Program-made: the position numbers and the translations under genes | Part shown: one piece after another, positions 34,277 to 44,836 of the stretch | How the letters are laid out: each line of letters begins with the position of its first letter | How positions within the stretch are numbered: position 1 is the stretch's first letter | Assembly: GCA_026770025.1 (NCBI GenBank) | Contig: JAMXDE010000014.1 | Span: 1-64,000 of the forward strand | Direction of reading: 5' to 3' | Source: Craspedostauros australis | Lineage: Eukaryota > Bacillariophyta > Bacillariophyceae > Mastogloiales > Achnanthaceae | Length of the DNA: 64,000 nt | The notes under the pieces: model-generated | What the model was told of the DNA's origin: nothing | What the model saw: the letters and a program-made list of their open reading frames with translations, nothing else | The model's database searches: none

Positions 34277-36547
34277 TTACTTCCATGCTCTCCGGATCAA
34301 CGATCTGACAATCATGGATGCATTCGCATTCGGGTGATTGGTGACCCTGCTGGACTGATGGAACGAAGAGATGAACGGACCAGCGGCGGATCGAGGCTTT
34401 CCACACCACAAATGATAGCCGCGAGACTGGATTCTCCACGGCATGCTGTCCTTCCCACGCCTTGGCAGATAGCCGGCCATCGCAGCGTCAACGCAGTCCT
34501 GTAAGCTGCCCAACCGGAACCGTCGTTGCACCAATCCCGGCCCGTAATGCGCGTACTTGCCGCTGTTCGTCAGGATCGTGGAATCCTCCGATGCAGGGAT
34601 CATGGGCGTCTGAAGCAGCATGCACCAGCACGTATCGTTCACGAATTCCACTCCAAACTTGGTTCGCAAAGTTTTGGCAGAATCGGATTGTTCCAACAGT
34701 TCCCGTGCCATGCAAGCGATCATGCGGACGTTGGGATGCCTCGTTTGCTCCTTTCGTTCGAGAATTTTCAACAATTCATCGCATTCCGACAAGCTCAAAT
34801 GGGGATTGCCGAGGGCGATCCATTCGATAGTCTCCTTGTGTGCATCAGTATTGGCATCATCCTGATCGCGATCAGCATCGTCATTATTAGAACGATTTTT
34901 CTGATCCAACATGTCGAAAGTCCTATCCAAATCGTCTGCCGTGACTTCTCGCGTGATATCGCAACCATCGAGCATGCTCTGCAATGCCTTCGCGTCCTTG
35001 GTTTCGGGGGTGATGCCTGCGATGTGGATCAATGGCGATGTCCCGGTGGTCCCGAACGCAGCACAGAAAGCTTTGAGATGATCCTCATTAATTCGATCTT
35101 TGTAATCTTCCATTCCAATCAAGATGGGGACGTGGCCATCGGACAGCGACCCGCAAAGGTGACCGAGGACAGGGAAGAGCAACGAGAATGTTTCATCGTT
35201 GAGCGTGGAATTATCTTCGTTGTTGCCAATTTTGGTTGCACCGGCATTCCTTCCAAAGTCTATGCCAGATGCATCGAGGATGACCTTGGGCCGTCGGTTG
35301 GCGTCGTGGTGAACGCCAACCATCGGCGCCTTGCCGACAATGGCACAGCAGATGTCCAAATAGTCAGCGTACTTCTCAGTCCGTGCTCCGAGCACGGAGT
35401 TGGCGTAGACAACAGCGTTGGATTCACCCCACGCGATCTGATCATTCTGCTGAGGAGCGCTGTCGAGCAGATACGGCGCACACGTGAAGGATCGTCCCGA
35501 ACAGCCCAGCGCCACGTAGGCATCGGCCAACCTGATGGCGTTCAGTTGCGATTCCGTCGCTGCGATCCCGAACGATTTCCAGTTCCGCAGATCCGTTGAC
35601 ACGGAGTTCAGCGTAGTGGGTATCTTCACTTTGCAGCCTTCCGCCACAAACCGCTTCACAAACTCCAATCCTGCCGGGCCGATGTAGGTGCACCCGTCGA
35701 TGTGTGCCTGCGTCGCATCCGTGTAGGTTGGCTTGTCCGATACGATGTGAGCATAACGGATCAAGCACTGCGTGGCCCGCAGTTCCCCGACGTTGCTTGC
35801 CTCTCGCAGCATCCCTTGCTCTTCTTCACTGAGTTCGATTCCATCCAGAATTTGCGGTGCGGATGGCTGTTGATCAGATTCGCTGTCATGTGGCAGCTGC
35901 GCTTGCGTCTCCACTTGTGTTTGCTTTTCATGCTGGGTGTGAGACCCACCTCCAGCTTCACCTTCACCGGTCGTCACAGCCCCAGCGATAGTGCCAGCAT
36001 CAACCCCGGATCCAGCCGTGATAGTCAGGCGACCTTCAGGAACAGAAACGTAACCATGCGAATCCACGTTGTCATCCTCGCTTTGCTTGACCTGCTGCAT
36101 GAGCGAATCGAAGTCCTCCACTTGCAGAATGTCCGGAATCGAAGAATCCGGGAAGACAGCCTGCGCGACGATGGCACCCACGCACACCAGCCCGTCACGA
36201 TCTCGCAGAACAATGGCCCGCGGAGCTTTGCCGTTGACGATGAGCTCAAGCAGAACCTGAGAAGCCGTGCAAGACCCCCGCCCGGATGGCAGGCAGAAGA
36301 TCTTCCCGGAAACGCACTCTCCTGCCAGCGGATGCAGCTGATCGATAATGATGCCGGTGATGGGGTCGATGCCACCCCAGAACGAAAGCGACACATCCGA
36401 TGCCAGAACTTCGTGCGTACGTTGCGTATCAACACCGTCCGTCTCGGCTGCATCCGCCGACACATGATTCCCCTTCACCAACGGTCTGAAGGCGAGGGAT
36501 TCAGGCATTCCTGATCCGGTGATGGTGGAAGACATCCTCATCGTCAT
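34277..36547 (-). CDS. Aconitase X, fused small (swivel) and large (catalytic) domains
   Basis: A single exon encodes 756 residues; the start is the first in-frame ATG (36547), since the frame opens slightly upstream without an ATG. Residues about 1-150 form the small AcnX domain: SFWGGIDPITGIIID, HPLAGECVSGKIFCLPSGRG and ASQVLLELI. A disordered Gly/Thr/Gln linker follows to about residue 235. The large domain then shows EEEQGMLREASNVGELRA, HIDGCTYIGPAGLEF, KIPTTLNSVSTD, GCSGRSFTCAPYLL (Cys), GESNAVVYANSVLGARTEKY and DTCWCMLLQTPMIP (Cys), consistent with an iron-sulfur dehydratase. Known members dehydrate cis-3-hydroxy-L-proline (bacteria) or phosphomevalonate (archaea). Substrate here is undetermined. 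An Asp/Asn-rich insert near residue 560 is unusual. No organelle signal is evident. Confidence 0.88.
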   Translation of the reverse strand: MTMRMSSTITGSGMPESLAFRPLVKGNHVSADAAETDGVDTQRTHEVLASDVSLSFWGGIDPITGIIIDQLHPLAGECVSGKIFCLPSGRGSCTASQVLLELIVNGKAPRAIVLRDRDGLVCVGAIVAQAVFPDSSIPDILQVEDFDSLMQQVKQSEDDNVDSHGYVSVPEGRLTITAGSGVDAGTIAGAVTTGEGEAGGGSHTQHEKQTQVETQAQLPHDSESDQQPSAPQILDGIELSEEEQGMLREASNVGELRATQCLIRYAHIVSDKPTYTDATQAHIDGCTYIGPAGLEFVKRFVAEGCKVKIPTTLNSVSTDLRNWKSFGIAATESQLNAIRLADAYVALGCSGRSFTCAPYLLDSAPQQNDQIAWGESNAVVYANSVLGARTEKYADYLDICCAIVGKAPMVGVHHDANRRPKVILDASGIDFGRNAGATKIGNNEDNSTLNDETFSLLFPVLGHLCGSLSDGHVPILIGMEDYKDRINEDHLKAFCAAFGTTGTSPLIHIAGITPETKDAKALQSMLDGCDITREVTADDLDRTFDMLDQKNRSNNDDADRDQDDANTDAHKETIEWIALGNPHLSLSECDELLKILERKEQTRHPNVRMIACMARELLEQSDSAKTLRTKFGVEFVNDTCWCMLLQTPMIPASEDSTILTNSGKYAHYGPGLVQRRFRLGSLQDCVDAAMAGYLPRRGKDSMPWRIQSRGYHLWCGKPRSAAGPFISSFHQSSRVTNHPNANASMIVRSLIRRAWK

Positions 36548-36994
36548 CTTCACCCTGCTGTCTGACTGTATTTTACGAGCTATGGGCTGTCATGTGATCT
36601 CTCCGCGATCGTGGACGTGTTGTTGTGGTGCGCGCAAGTCGATCATGTACAACTACGTGCCTCGAAGTTCGCACGTGTTGCTCGAGTTGCAGGAGTATCT
36701 TCCAAACATTCCGACCATCTTGCACAGAACATGAGAAGGACATTCTCTTCGCGCGTATCATGCACGACTAGAAAGAAGCGAGTCATGACCAATATTCTAA
36801 ATGTCATTAGTAGCGACCGTCATGCCATACGTGTTGGTTCGCGTTGTGTGCAAATGATTCTGTGTGACCAGGTTGGTTGTGACACAATCCTCGCGGAACG
36901 CTCTTGTTGTTGCCAACACGAAAATCTGTGATGTGCAGAAGGCTCCTCCTCTGCGGTGTCCAATCGTACACATTATACGCATTGCAGATGGACG
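36548..36994. other. Divergent promoter region
   Basis: 447 bases lie between the aconitase X start and the COX15 start. Both genes read away from it, so it should hold both promoters. No recognisable element beyond this arrangement is seen. Confidence 0.5.
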
Positions 36995-38254
36995 ATGTCG
37001 CCTTTCGCAGCAACGAGAGCAACCAAGGCAGCTGCTGCAGCGCTGCTGAAGAATGGATTGCCGCTGGTGACCAAGCGATCGGAGAATGCGTACGCTCCCG
37101 TTGGCAAGTGGCTGTTGGGAACCGCTGGCGCAGTGGTCGGGATGATCCACGTGGGAGGCATCACGCGGCTGACGAAGTCCGGTCTGTCCATGACGGATTG
37201 GAGTCCGCTGGGCTCCCTGCCCCCCACAACGACCGAAGCGTGGATGGAGGAGTTCGAGCGGTACAAGACGTACCCCGAGTGGCAGCAGCGCAAGTCCATG
37301 ACGCTCTCCGAGTTCAAGTTCATCTACGGCTGGGAGTACGGCCATCGCATGCTCGGACGCGCCGTCGGCGTTATCTTCTGCCTGCCGTGGATGTACTTCA
37401 CTGCTCGGGGCAGGATCCCGAAGGGATACCAGGGACGCATGGTGGGCCTGCTGGCGATGGGTGGCACCCAAGGCCTTGTTGGGTGGTGGATGGTCAAGTC
37501 GGGATTGGGCGACGACCGACGCGATGACAAGTCGGAAATCCGGGTCAAGCCCCTCCGTCTGGCGTCCCATCTGTCGATGGCCGTGGCGACGTACGGGGCG
37601 CTGCTGTGGACAGGGCTCGATGTGCTCAGCCTCAACCACACGAACATCTCGGAGCAGGCCTCCAAGCTCAGCAAGGACGCTCTGAGACATGCTGCCAAGC
37701 TGAGGACCGGCAGCATCCACCTCACGGGCATCACGGCTCTCACCATCGTGAGCGGAGCGCTCGTGGCGGGCAACGACGCCGGGAGAGCGTACAACACGTA
37801 TCCCAAGATGGGTGACGACTGGATTCCACCGGGAATCTTCGAGATGCGACCCTTCATCCGCAACTTCACCGAGAACACCGCCCTGGTCCAGTTCAACCAC
37901 CGGTTCCTGGGAACCGCGACGGCTGTCGGCGCCGTCTCATTGATTGCCATCGGCCTGTCGCCCGCCAGAGCCTCGTTGCTCACCCCTCAGGCCAGGAATG
38001 GACTCTACGCTGTTGGCCTCGCTTCTGTGGGTCAAATGACGTTGGGAATCACAACGCTGCTCAATTACGTCCCACTCTCCCTGGCTGCGACGCACCAGCT
38101 CGGAAGCATCGTCGTTCTGACAAGCGGCGTGTACCTCGCCCATTCGTTGCGATATGCTAGACCAGCCATCGTGCGTGCCGCTCGAAATCTTCCAAACCAG
38201 GCCAAGCCGATCATCAAACCAATCACGAACCCAGTGGTCAGCGGCGCTCAGTAG
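36995..38254 (+). CDS. COX15: Heme A synthase COX15 (mitochondrial)
   Basis: A single exon encodes 419 residues. The open frame extends to 36956 but only with a GTG; the first ATG gives MSPFAATRATKAAAAALLKN, an Arg/Ala-rich amphipathic mitochondrial presequence. Family hallmarks are present in order: GGITRLTKSGLSMTDWSP (about 57), EFKFIYGWEYGHRMLGR (about 106), RLASHLSMA (about 189), SGALVAGNDAGRAYNTYPKM (about 254), VQFNHRFLGTATA (about 299) and AATHQLGSIVVL (about 366). The paired histidines in these helices ligate haem b and haem a. The enzyme converts haem O to haem A for cytochrome c oxidase in the inner mitochondrial membrane. Length and TM pattern (about eight helices) are normal for the family. 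Confidence 0.97.
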   Translation: MSPFAATRATKAAAAALLKNGLPLVTKRSENAYAPVGKWLLGTAGAVVGMIHVGGITRLTKSGLSMTDWSPLGSLPPTTTEAWMEEFERYKTYPEWQQRKSMTLSEFKFIYGWEYGHRMLGRAVGVIFCLPWMYFTARGRIPKGYQGRMVGLLAMGGTQGLVGWWMVKSGLGDDRRDDKSEIRVKPLRLASHLSMAVATYGALLWTGLDVLSLNHTNISEQASKLSKDALRHAAKLRTGSIHLTGITALTIVSGALVAGNDAGRAYNTYPKMGDDWIPPGIFEMRPFIRNFTENTALVQFNHRFLGTATAVGAVSLIAIGLSPARASLLTPQARNGLYAVGLASVGQMTLGITTLLNYVPLSLAATHQLGSIVVLTSGVYLAHSLRYARPAIVRAARNLPNQAKPIIKPITNPVVSGAQ

Positions 38255-38948
38255 CAACGTCGTTGTTCGTCTTGCGCTTCTCCGCATGCAGCACATCTTG
38301 GGCAGAATGCATCCTCCTTGGATACACGTACGTACATACGAATAAGCTGAAGATGATGTTCGTCGACATACGAATAATACTCAATCATATCCGTTTCCAT
38401 TCCATTCCCATATTATTATTATGCAACACAATCGGCAACCGAGCTGTCTCTCTCTCTCTCTCTCTCTAAGAGAGGAGGGAGAGCAATAGATCTGTGCAGC
38501 ACTGGTGGTGATGGCGTAGCATAGTTGTGTTTGCAAAAGTCATCAAGCTCGTACCTCCATCTAGATATACACGGAAGTCTACGACGAGATGAGAGTTTGT
38601 TCGAGGTTTTGTTTGTGATCGTACCAATCGGATTCCCACGTCAGTTCGCTGAATCATCACGATCTTTGTTGTCAACGCGAACTGACAACGTTGTGACAAC
38701 CCATCACAATCATCGGTGCCACCGTGTGACCGCCAGCACCGCAACATCCGCTTCCGCTGTCGTTGTTGTTGCCATGCCGATGATTAGTTGGATTCGCGTC
38801 AGCCTCCGGCCCATCACCCACAAACAGCATCAGCAAGACACAATTCTCGTTTTCGATCCGATAGCACAACACCAGATCACCCTTGCAGAGAGAGTATCGT
38901 ATCAGGATTCACGTCTCTCATAACATCACACCGCAACAACTCGCAATC
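38255..38948. other. Intergenic region between COX15 and HCF136
   Basis: This spacer of 694 bases contains a (TC)n microsatellite at 38447-38467 followed by purine-rich 'agagaggagggagag'. The rest has no supported gene and should hold the COX15 3' end and the HCF136 promoter. Confidence 0.6.
38447..38467. repeat. (TC)n microsatellite
   Basis: About ten tandem TC dinucleotides lie downstream of COX15. Confidence 0.95.
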
Positions 38949-40814
38949 ATGTTCGTTCGCCCACTCGTCCTCTCCCTGCTGGTCAGCTGCAGCTCGGCGT
39001 TCACGCCAGTCAGCAAGCCAGGAGGCTTCCAGGTCTCCAACATGGCCCTGTCCGCGCAGACCAGCAGCAACACACCAGAGGAGGACCGCCGATCTTTCGT
39101 CACCAAGGTGCGTACGTGCATACGTATGCATGGTGAATCATATTGAGGTTGGAATTGCAACGCGAAGCAACACTTCGTGGGTCTTTCCTTCGAAGCAGGA
39201 CGGATTGGATTGATGGATGGATGCATTGAATTGAATTGAATTGGACTGGATGCTACTGTTTGCGCTTGCCTGTGGCATCTCAAGCAAACAGAGGCGACGG
39301 ATGGAAACGTGAGATTTCGCACATGCGAACTTGGAGGAAGTGCACAGGAGACTGTCGACAGGATCTTGGAATCATAATTCAACATTGATGTCGTGACGAA
39401 ACTGCTTAGCCTGCAGAGTGAATATCACTTTGACTTGCTCAGCCTCACACTTTCACTTGCACTTGCGACCACCACCTGCGTACACAATCTGTGCAACTCG
39501 TCATGGACGATCCCGTCCGTTGTATTTGGGTCCGTGGTATTTCATGAACCCAACCAAACCCAAACAAAATGAAACATCATCCAACGTATCGTGACTTCAC
39601 GCAATGCGCTGGATTGGTCATCCATCGCGTCGTATCATCACAATGACGCCATTATACATGATGCATTTTGCGATTTGCCACAACCATGCGTCAAACCCTG
39701 CGTACATTGTATGGCATTCATACCAATCTGCATTTTGGTGACACAGACCGGCTCGACCGCCGCCATCGGCGCTCTGTCGACCATGAGCGGAGCCATGGCC
39801 GCCCCACAGGCCGCCGAGGCCGCCTCATCCAAAATGTGGAAGAAGGTGCCACTGCCATTCGAGGACACTTTGTACGACATCGACTTCGACAGCCCAACGC
39901 ACGGGTACCTTGTCGGATCTCGCGGAGCCTTCGCAGAGACCAGCGACGGTGGTAACACATGGGAGGCACGTTCGTTTTCCAACCTCGATGCCGAAGAGGA
40001 AGTCACATACCGTTTCACAGTCGCGTCCTTCACCGACGGAGAGGGTTGGGTGTTGGGTAAGCCAACCCTGATGCTCCACACCAAGGACGCCGGCAAGACG
40101 TGGGAACGCATCCCACTCTCGCCAAAGCTCCCAGGTGAGCCAACCTCCATCCTCTCGCTCGGACCAGGTAAGGCCGAGATGACCACGTCGTCCGGAGCCG
40201 TTTACGTGACAGAGAACGCCGGCAGAAACTGGAAGGCACAGGTGAAGGAGACCATCGATGCCACACTGAACAGAATCAGCAGCAGCGGCGTGAGCGGAGC
40301 ATCCTACTTCACCGGCAGCATCATCAACCAGGTTCGTGACGATCTGGGTTCCTACCTCGCCGTCTCCAGCCGTGGTAACTTCTTCCTCACCTGGGAGCCA
40401 GGTCAGGATTTCTGGATCCCGCACAACCGTGGAACACCGCGCCGCATCCAGAACATGGGCTTCGTGGAGGGAGACATCAAGAAGGGTCTGTGGATGACGC
40501 TGAACGGTGGAAAGCTGTTCTTGAGCAGCCCGGGCGTGGACCTCACCAAGGACGACTTCGACTTCAAGGAGACCAACATCAAGACTGGTGGATACGGAAT
40601 CACCGACGTCGCATGGCGCAACGAGCAGGAGGTGTGGGCCGTCGGCGGATCCAACACCATGTACGTGAGCAAGGACGGTGGCAAGAACTTCGTCTTCGAC
40701 AAGAGCGCCAACGACATCCCAGGCAACCTGTACAACGTCAAGTTCTTCAAGGAGTTCGACAACGCTGGCTGGGCCTTGGGCAGCAACGGACTTCTGTTGA
40801 AGTACGTCGGTTAG
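38949..40814 (+). CDS. HCF136: Photosystem II stability/assembly factor HCF136 (Ycf48-like), plastid lumen
   Basis: Exons are 38949-39107 and 39747-40814 with a 639-base phase-0 intron; the product is 408 residues. The leader is tripartite: a signal peptide ending in SCSSAFTPVS (ASAFAP-type, plastid import), a transit peptide, then a Tat-type thylakoid signal with EDRRSFVTK, a hydrophobic stretch TGSTAAIGALSTMSGAMA and cleavage near AAPQAAEA. The mature part is a beta-propeller with repeated blades such as DTLYDIDFDSPTHGYLVGSR, TSDGGNTWEARSF, TKDAGKTWERIP and VYVTENAGRNWKAQ, ending in GWALGSNGLLLKYVG. The family assists D1 insertion into early photosystem II complexes. Splitting the Tat signal with an intron is notable. 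Confidence 0.96.
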
Positions 40815-42437
40815 GGAACGCAACCTCATCTTTGACACAGTACACGTACGCATAGAGCATGGCAAAAGTACGGCCTACTCTTCGCTTGCTCGTGCTTGTA
40901 TCTGTGATGTGTCTGTGGTGCCATACCAATTGCACTCCATTTCACTCTTTGACATGAAACAGCGCGGCATTGTGGTCGCTTCTGAGGAGGTGATGGTATA
41001 ATAGATGATTACTGATTGGATCTTGCACCGCACGCTACATGGATTGCAAGAGCCCAAGGGCAAACATCACCCCAGCCGTAATCATTGGTACCAACAAACT
41101 ATCACAATCAAACATTTACACAGTAGAATATCCATTCAGCATGCCAGGTCGCCCGCGACGCCTATTGCGAGTTTAGGAAGGGATCGGTTGGCACTATGGG
41201 CAAGCACGATATCATCTACTTGTACGAGTACGTGCGTACCATCGTGAAGTCACCATCATGCTCGTGCGATCAACGCATTGTATCAATGATGGACATGTTG
41301 ATGCAGATGTCGATGCGGATGCTGATAGGTCTGAAGGTCGAATCCTGCATTGTAGGTATTGCGAATGGCGGAGTTGCCAACACCCGCACCTCTCCGACCA
41401 ACAAGGAGAGCAGCCGTTGCCCTGCTGGCGACAACTGACATCACACTGCACTCGTACACGATCTAGTTCACGATCCGGCTTTCTCTTTCTCATCGTGTTT
41501 GGTTGTGTTCTCATCCAAACAGACAGATAGAAAAACACGTTTCCCGGATTTTGTGAAATCGCCAGACACACATGTCCCTTTGTGTGACACAGAACACGAC
41601 GCTTCAGACGCTTCCAACACTCAAACGGTTCCACGAGTCGAAACGAAAGAAAACAAATGATTCGTTGCGGTGGACAAAAATGACAAAGGAGGAACGAGAC
41701 GACAGAGTACGGAGAGGGTGTCTGTTGACCACAAAAGAAAGGCGAGCTACGCACCTCCGTGTCTCGTGGCAGCCCACTATCCCTAAACAACACACCCCAC
41801 ATTCAAATTCTCCAACGTCAACAGAAAACAGCAACAGCAACAGTAACAGCAACTGCAACTGCCATCTTCCGCGCCGTCCCCAATATCTTCAACCAATCGG
41901 TTCAAGAGCGTTGTCATTGCCTTTCGAATCTTCGTACGACTACTATTTCGAGTACTATTGCTATACTAAAATACGATCTGGTGCTGTCATCATCACCACC
42001 ATCATCACTGCCATCATTACTTCATCATTACTTCATCATTGCGATTGTGTTTGCGATTGTGTTTGCGACCGTGATTTCTCCAACTCCTGGTCGCACCCCA
42101 CCATCACAGACTTCCACACAACAGTTCCGATACCAAAATTTCTGCCACAGTTCGCTTCGGTTTCGTTCATCACATCGACAACCTCATCATCCGCCACGCT
42201 GACAGTTCCACCCAACAGTAGCGCTTCCTGTGGCCACACCCACACGGCCACGAGTATCTGGCACAGACACCGCACCTTGCACCTCAGAGAACTCAACGCA
42301 GTTGCACCCCATTCCCGAATCAACAACCACACCCACACAAGCAAATAAGCCAAAGCCAAAGCCAAAGCCAAAGGGTGGAAGAGAGACAATCCCCCTCCAG
42401 CACAACAACAGCAACAGCAACAGCAACGTCAAAGAAC
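40815..42437. other. Intergenic region with CA-rich low-complexity upstream sequence
   Basis: These 1.6 kb lie between HCF136 and coiled-coil protein B. The distal half (about 41800-42430) is C/A-rich with CAACAG- and CCAAAG-type short repeats. Open frames here have low-complexity translations and no family motifs. It probably contains 5' untranslated sequence of the next gene. Confidence 0.5.
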
Positions 42438-43835
42438 ATGTCATCACTAAGGCCAGCCAAAGCAGTCTCGCTGCGAACATCATTGTCGTCGACGGAAGAT
42501 CTCGACGGCGAGGAGGTGGAGGACATCCTGCGCAAGGCCCGCCTCTCCATCGACTCCACCTACGACGTTCTGGCTGCTTCCGACGGCAACGACAGATCTC
42601 CCTCCACCAGCGGCAAGGCCAGACGCAACGAGGTCACGTTTGCGGGCATCCCGCCGTCTCCGCCATCCTCCATCGGCGAGCACAAGGATGCCGGTGGCAT
42701 GGGAGGCAGCGGAGAGATGCTCATTCAGACGCAGAAGCTGCTGGAGAAGGTCAAGCAGACCGAGATCGATCTTTCCGCCGAACGCGCGCTGCGAAAGAAG
42801 AAGGACAAGAACATCATGAAGCTCGCCAAGCAGCTCAAGCGCAGGAATGCCGATTACGACGAAAACCTGGAGCGGCTCAAGGAGGTCAGTGTGTTGATTC
42901 AAAGATCATGCAATATCGTCTTCTACTCTTTTACGATAATATGCATGGCTCCACGAGTAGATCGTCTTGGCGCAAGTCCATTGCTTCGGCACTTTTTCCA
43001 CTCACATCATTGTTACTTGTGCGCCTTCGACTGTTTCTTCCATACTCCTCCAAACTCCTCCCTACCACACTGACATACTCCATACCCCATACAATTCATG
43101 CAACAGCTCACCCAACTGACGAAGGATTTGGAGCAAAAGCTCTTGCTCACGCAAAAGGAGCTGCAGCAGCAAGATATTCTGCACAAGAAGTACACAGACG
43201 AAAGCAAGAAGGAGCACGAGAAGGCACTGTCGCAGCAGCAGGAGAAGTACGCCAAGACATGCGCCGAACACGATGCCCGCATCACCGCCCTCAGCAAGTC
43301 GCACGCGCAGCAGTGCGAGGAGTTGTGCCGCGAGATCCTCAAGACCAACCTCGAAGCGGATCGTCTCCAAACCAGAATCAACACCATCGAGGGCACCAAC
43401 GAACAGCGCGCCATGCCGCTCTCCACCCCTTCCAAATCCACCAGAACTACCAACCGCACGTCGCGCTTCATCTTCCTCTTCGCCGCCGCCCTCAGCATCG
43501 CCGTTGGCATCGTCCATACCGTCAACAAAGACTACCTCTGCGCTCCAGCACGTCTCGGCAGCATCATCAAGGAAGGCACCTCGACTTCCTTCCAGGCACC
43601 GTGGTGGGCGCCCGAATCCACCAAACCCCTCGCCTACCAAACCCTCTGTTCACGTGAAGATATCCCCATGCGTCTAGAGTGGATCGTCGAATCGGGTGGC
43701 TCCAAGATTGTCGTGTGGAAGAATAACAAATCCACCCTGACCAAACGTGCGACGTCCGTGGAAGTCACTGCCGGCGGCATGCGTTTGTGGAACAAGAAGG
43801 GTCACGGTGAGGAGATTGCCACGCCGTGGTCCTAG
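42438..43835 (+). CDS. Coiled-coil, single-pass membrane protein B (paralogue of the 31.8-kb gene)
   Basis: Exons are 42438-42884 and 43107-43835 (phase-0 intron gtcagt...caacag); the product is 391 residues. A Ser/Thr-rich N-terminus precedes a long charged helix starting near MLIQTQKLLEKVKQTEIDLS and RKKKDKNIMKLAKQLKRR, continued in exon 2 as LTKDLEQKLLLTQKELQQQD and on to about residue 300, a predicted coiled coil. The TM helix is RFIFLFAAALSIAVGIVHTV (residues about 275-295 counted from the N-terminus), followed by about 100 residues beyond the membrane. Compared with paralogue A it lacks intron 2 and has a different C-terminal domain. Function is unknown. The open frame begins at a non-ATG codon at 42375; the first ATG is used. 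An upstream exon cannot be excluded. Confidence 0.75.
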
Positions 43836-44836
43836 TGAAAGATAGAATACGATTGCACCATGCATCCCGTACGTGCGCCCAGCGCATGCGGTATTCTGCC
43901 TGCGACGGCGCCAGAGATATGATAGAAAAAAGAAACGGCAGCAGCAGACGCAAAGAGAGAATCGGAAAGACAATGAGAGGGCAACGATGGATGATGCAAT
44001 TATGAAGATTGGCACCATCCAAAGCACACGCATGCTGGCGAGAATCTTCAATCGATGACGGAACAGCGACGGCGATTTGTCATGATGATGTGACGACCGT
44101 CAAACTGTCCATGACAGCGAGAGCACGCGGTACTACCGCGATGGGCATCTTGCATACACACCGTGCCACCTGTACAGTGCGACAGCGACGAGGCCAACAA
44201 ACATGAATATTCCTGAATATCTGGCATCTCTCGGTCGCGATGCATGGTGCAGCACTATGAAATAGAGAATGAGTGGACGCCGCGCCTCCGGTCTTCTCCA
44301 TGTTCTCACACATGCGTAAGGATACTTCTCATGTTGCCTGAACTCTCGATACAACAGCTATTATACGATACCGAGCTCAACGACAAGAACGATTACTAAT
44401 ACCATCGATGTGTGAGCACCCAGATGCGCTCTTTTCTGCCAATACATCACGATCTGACTTTGAACTATTGCATGTGCATGAAGGGATGACGCCTTCGCAT
44501 CGCACTACAACAACCGTCCGACTGCCAATGCTGTTGATGCGGGCACGTGCAGCACATGAAAACAGCATCAATCGTATCGCAGGAGTGCTCTAATGGTACT
44601 ACTGTGTATATTTGCTGACTGGAGTACAGCATCGGCGACACTCTTACTCCGGCCGCTGGACTTCTGCGCGCTTTCTACATTTTGCCTCTAAGCCTGCGCT
44701 CACCGCGCCATATCACACCGTGGTAGGCCGCGTGGGTTGGTGAGTCAACCAGCCAACAGCTTATCAAAAGTGCGGCGGGCGCATGGATGTCTCTGCGCAT
44801 CCGTATCGCATCATGGCTCCCCGTCAATTCGAGGAC
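43836..44836. other. Convergent intergenic region, no gene supported
   Basis: One kilobase lies between the stops of coiled-coil protein B and GRP94. Short frames on both strands show no recognisable motif. Confidence 0.55.

Noticed and set aside
36956-36994. Extension of COX15 upstream of 36995
   Set aside because: It starts with GTG, not ATG, and adds His/Cys-rich residues unlike a presequence.
41572-42348. 258-codon plus-strand frame upstream of coiled-coil gene B
   Set aside because: Low-complexity Asn/Ser/Thr/His composition and no motif; more likely intergenic or 5' untranslated sequence.
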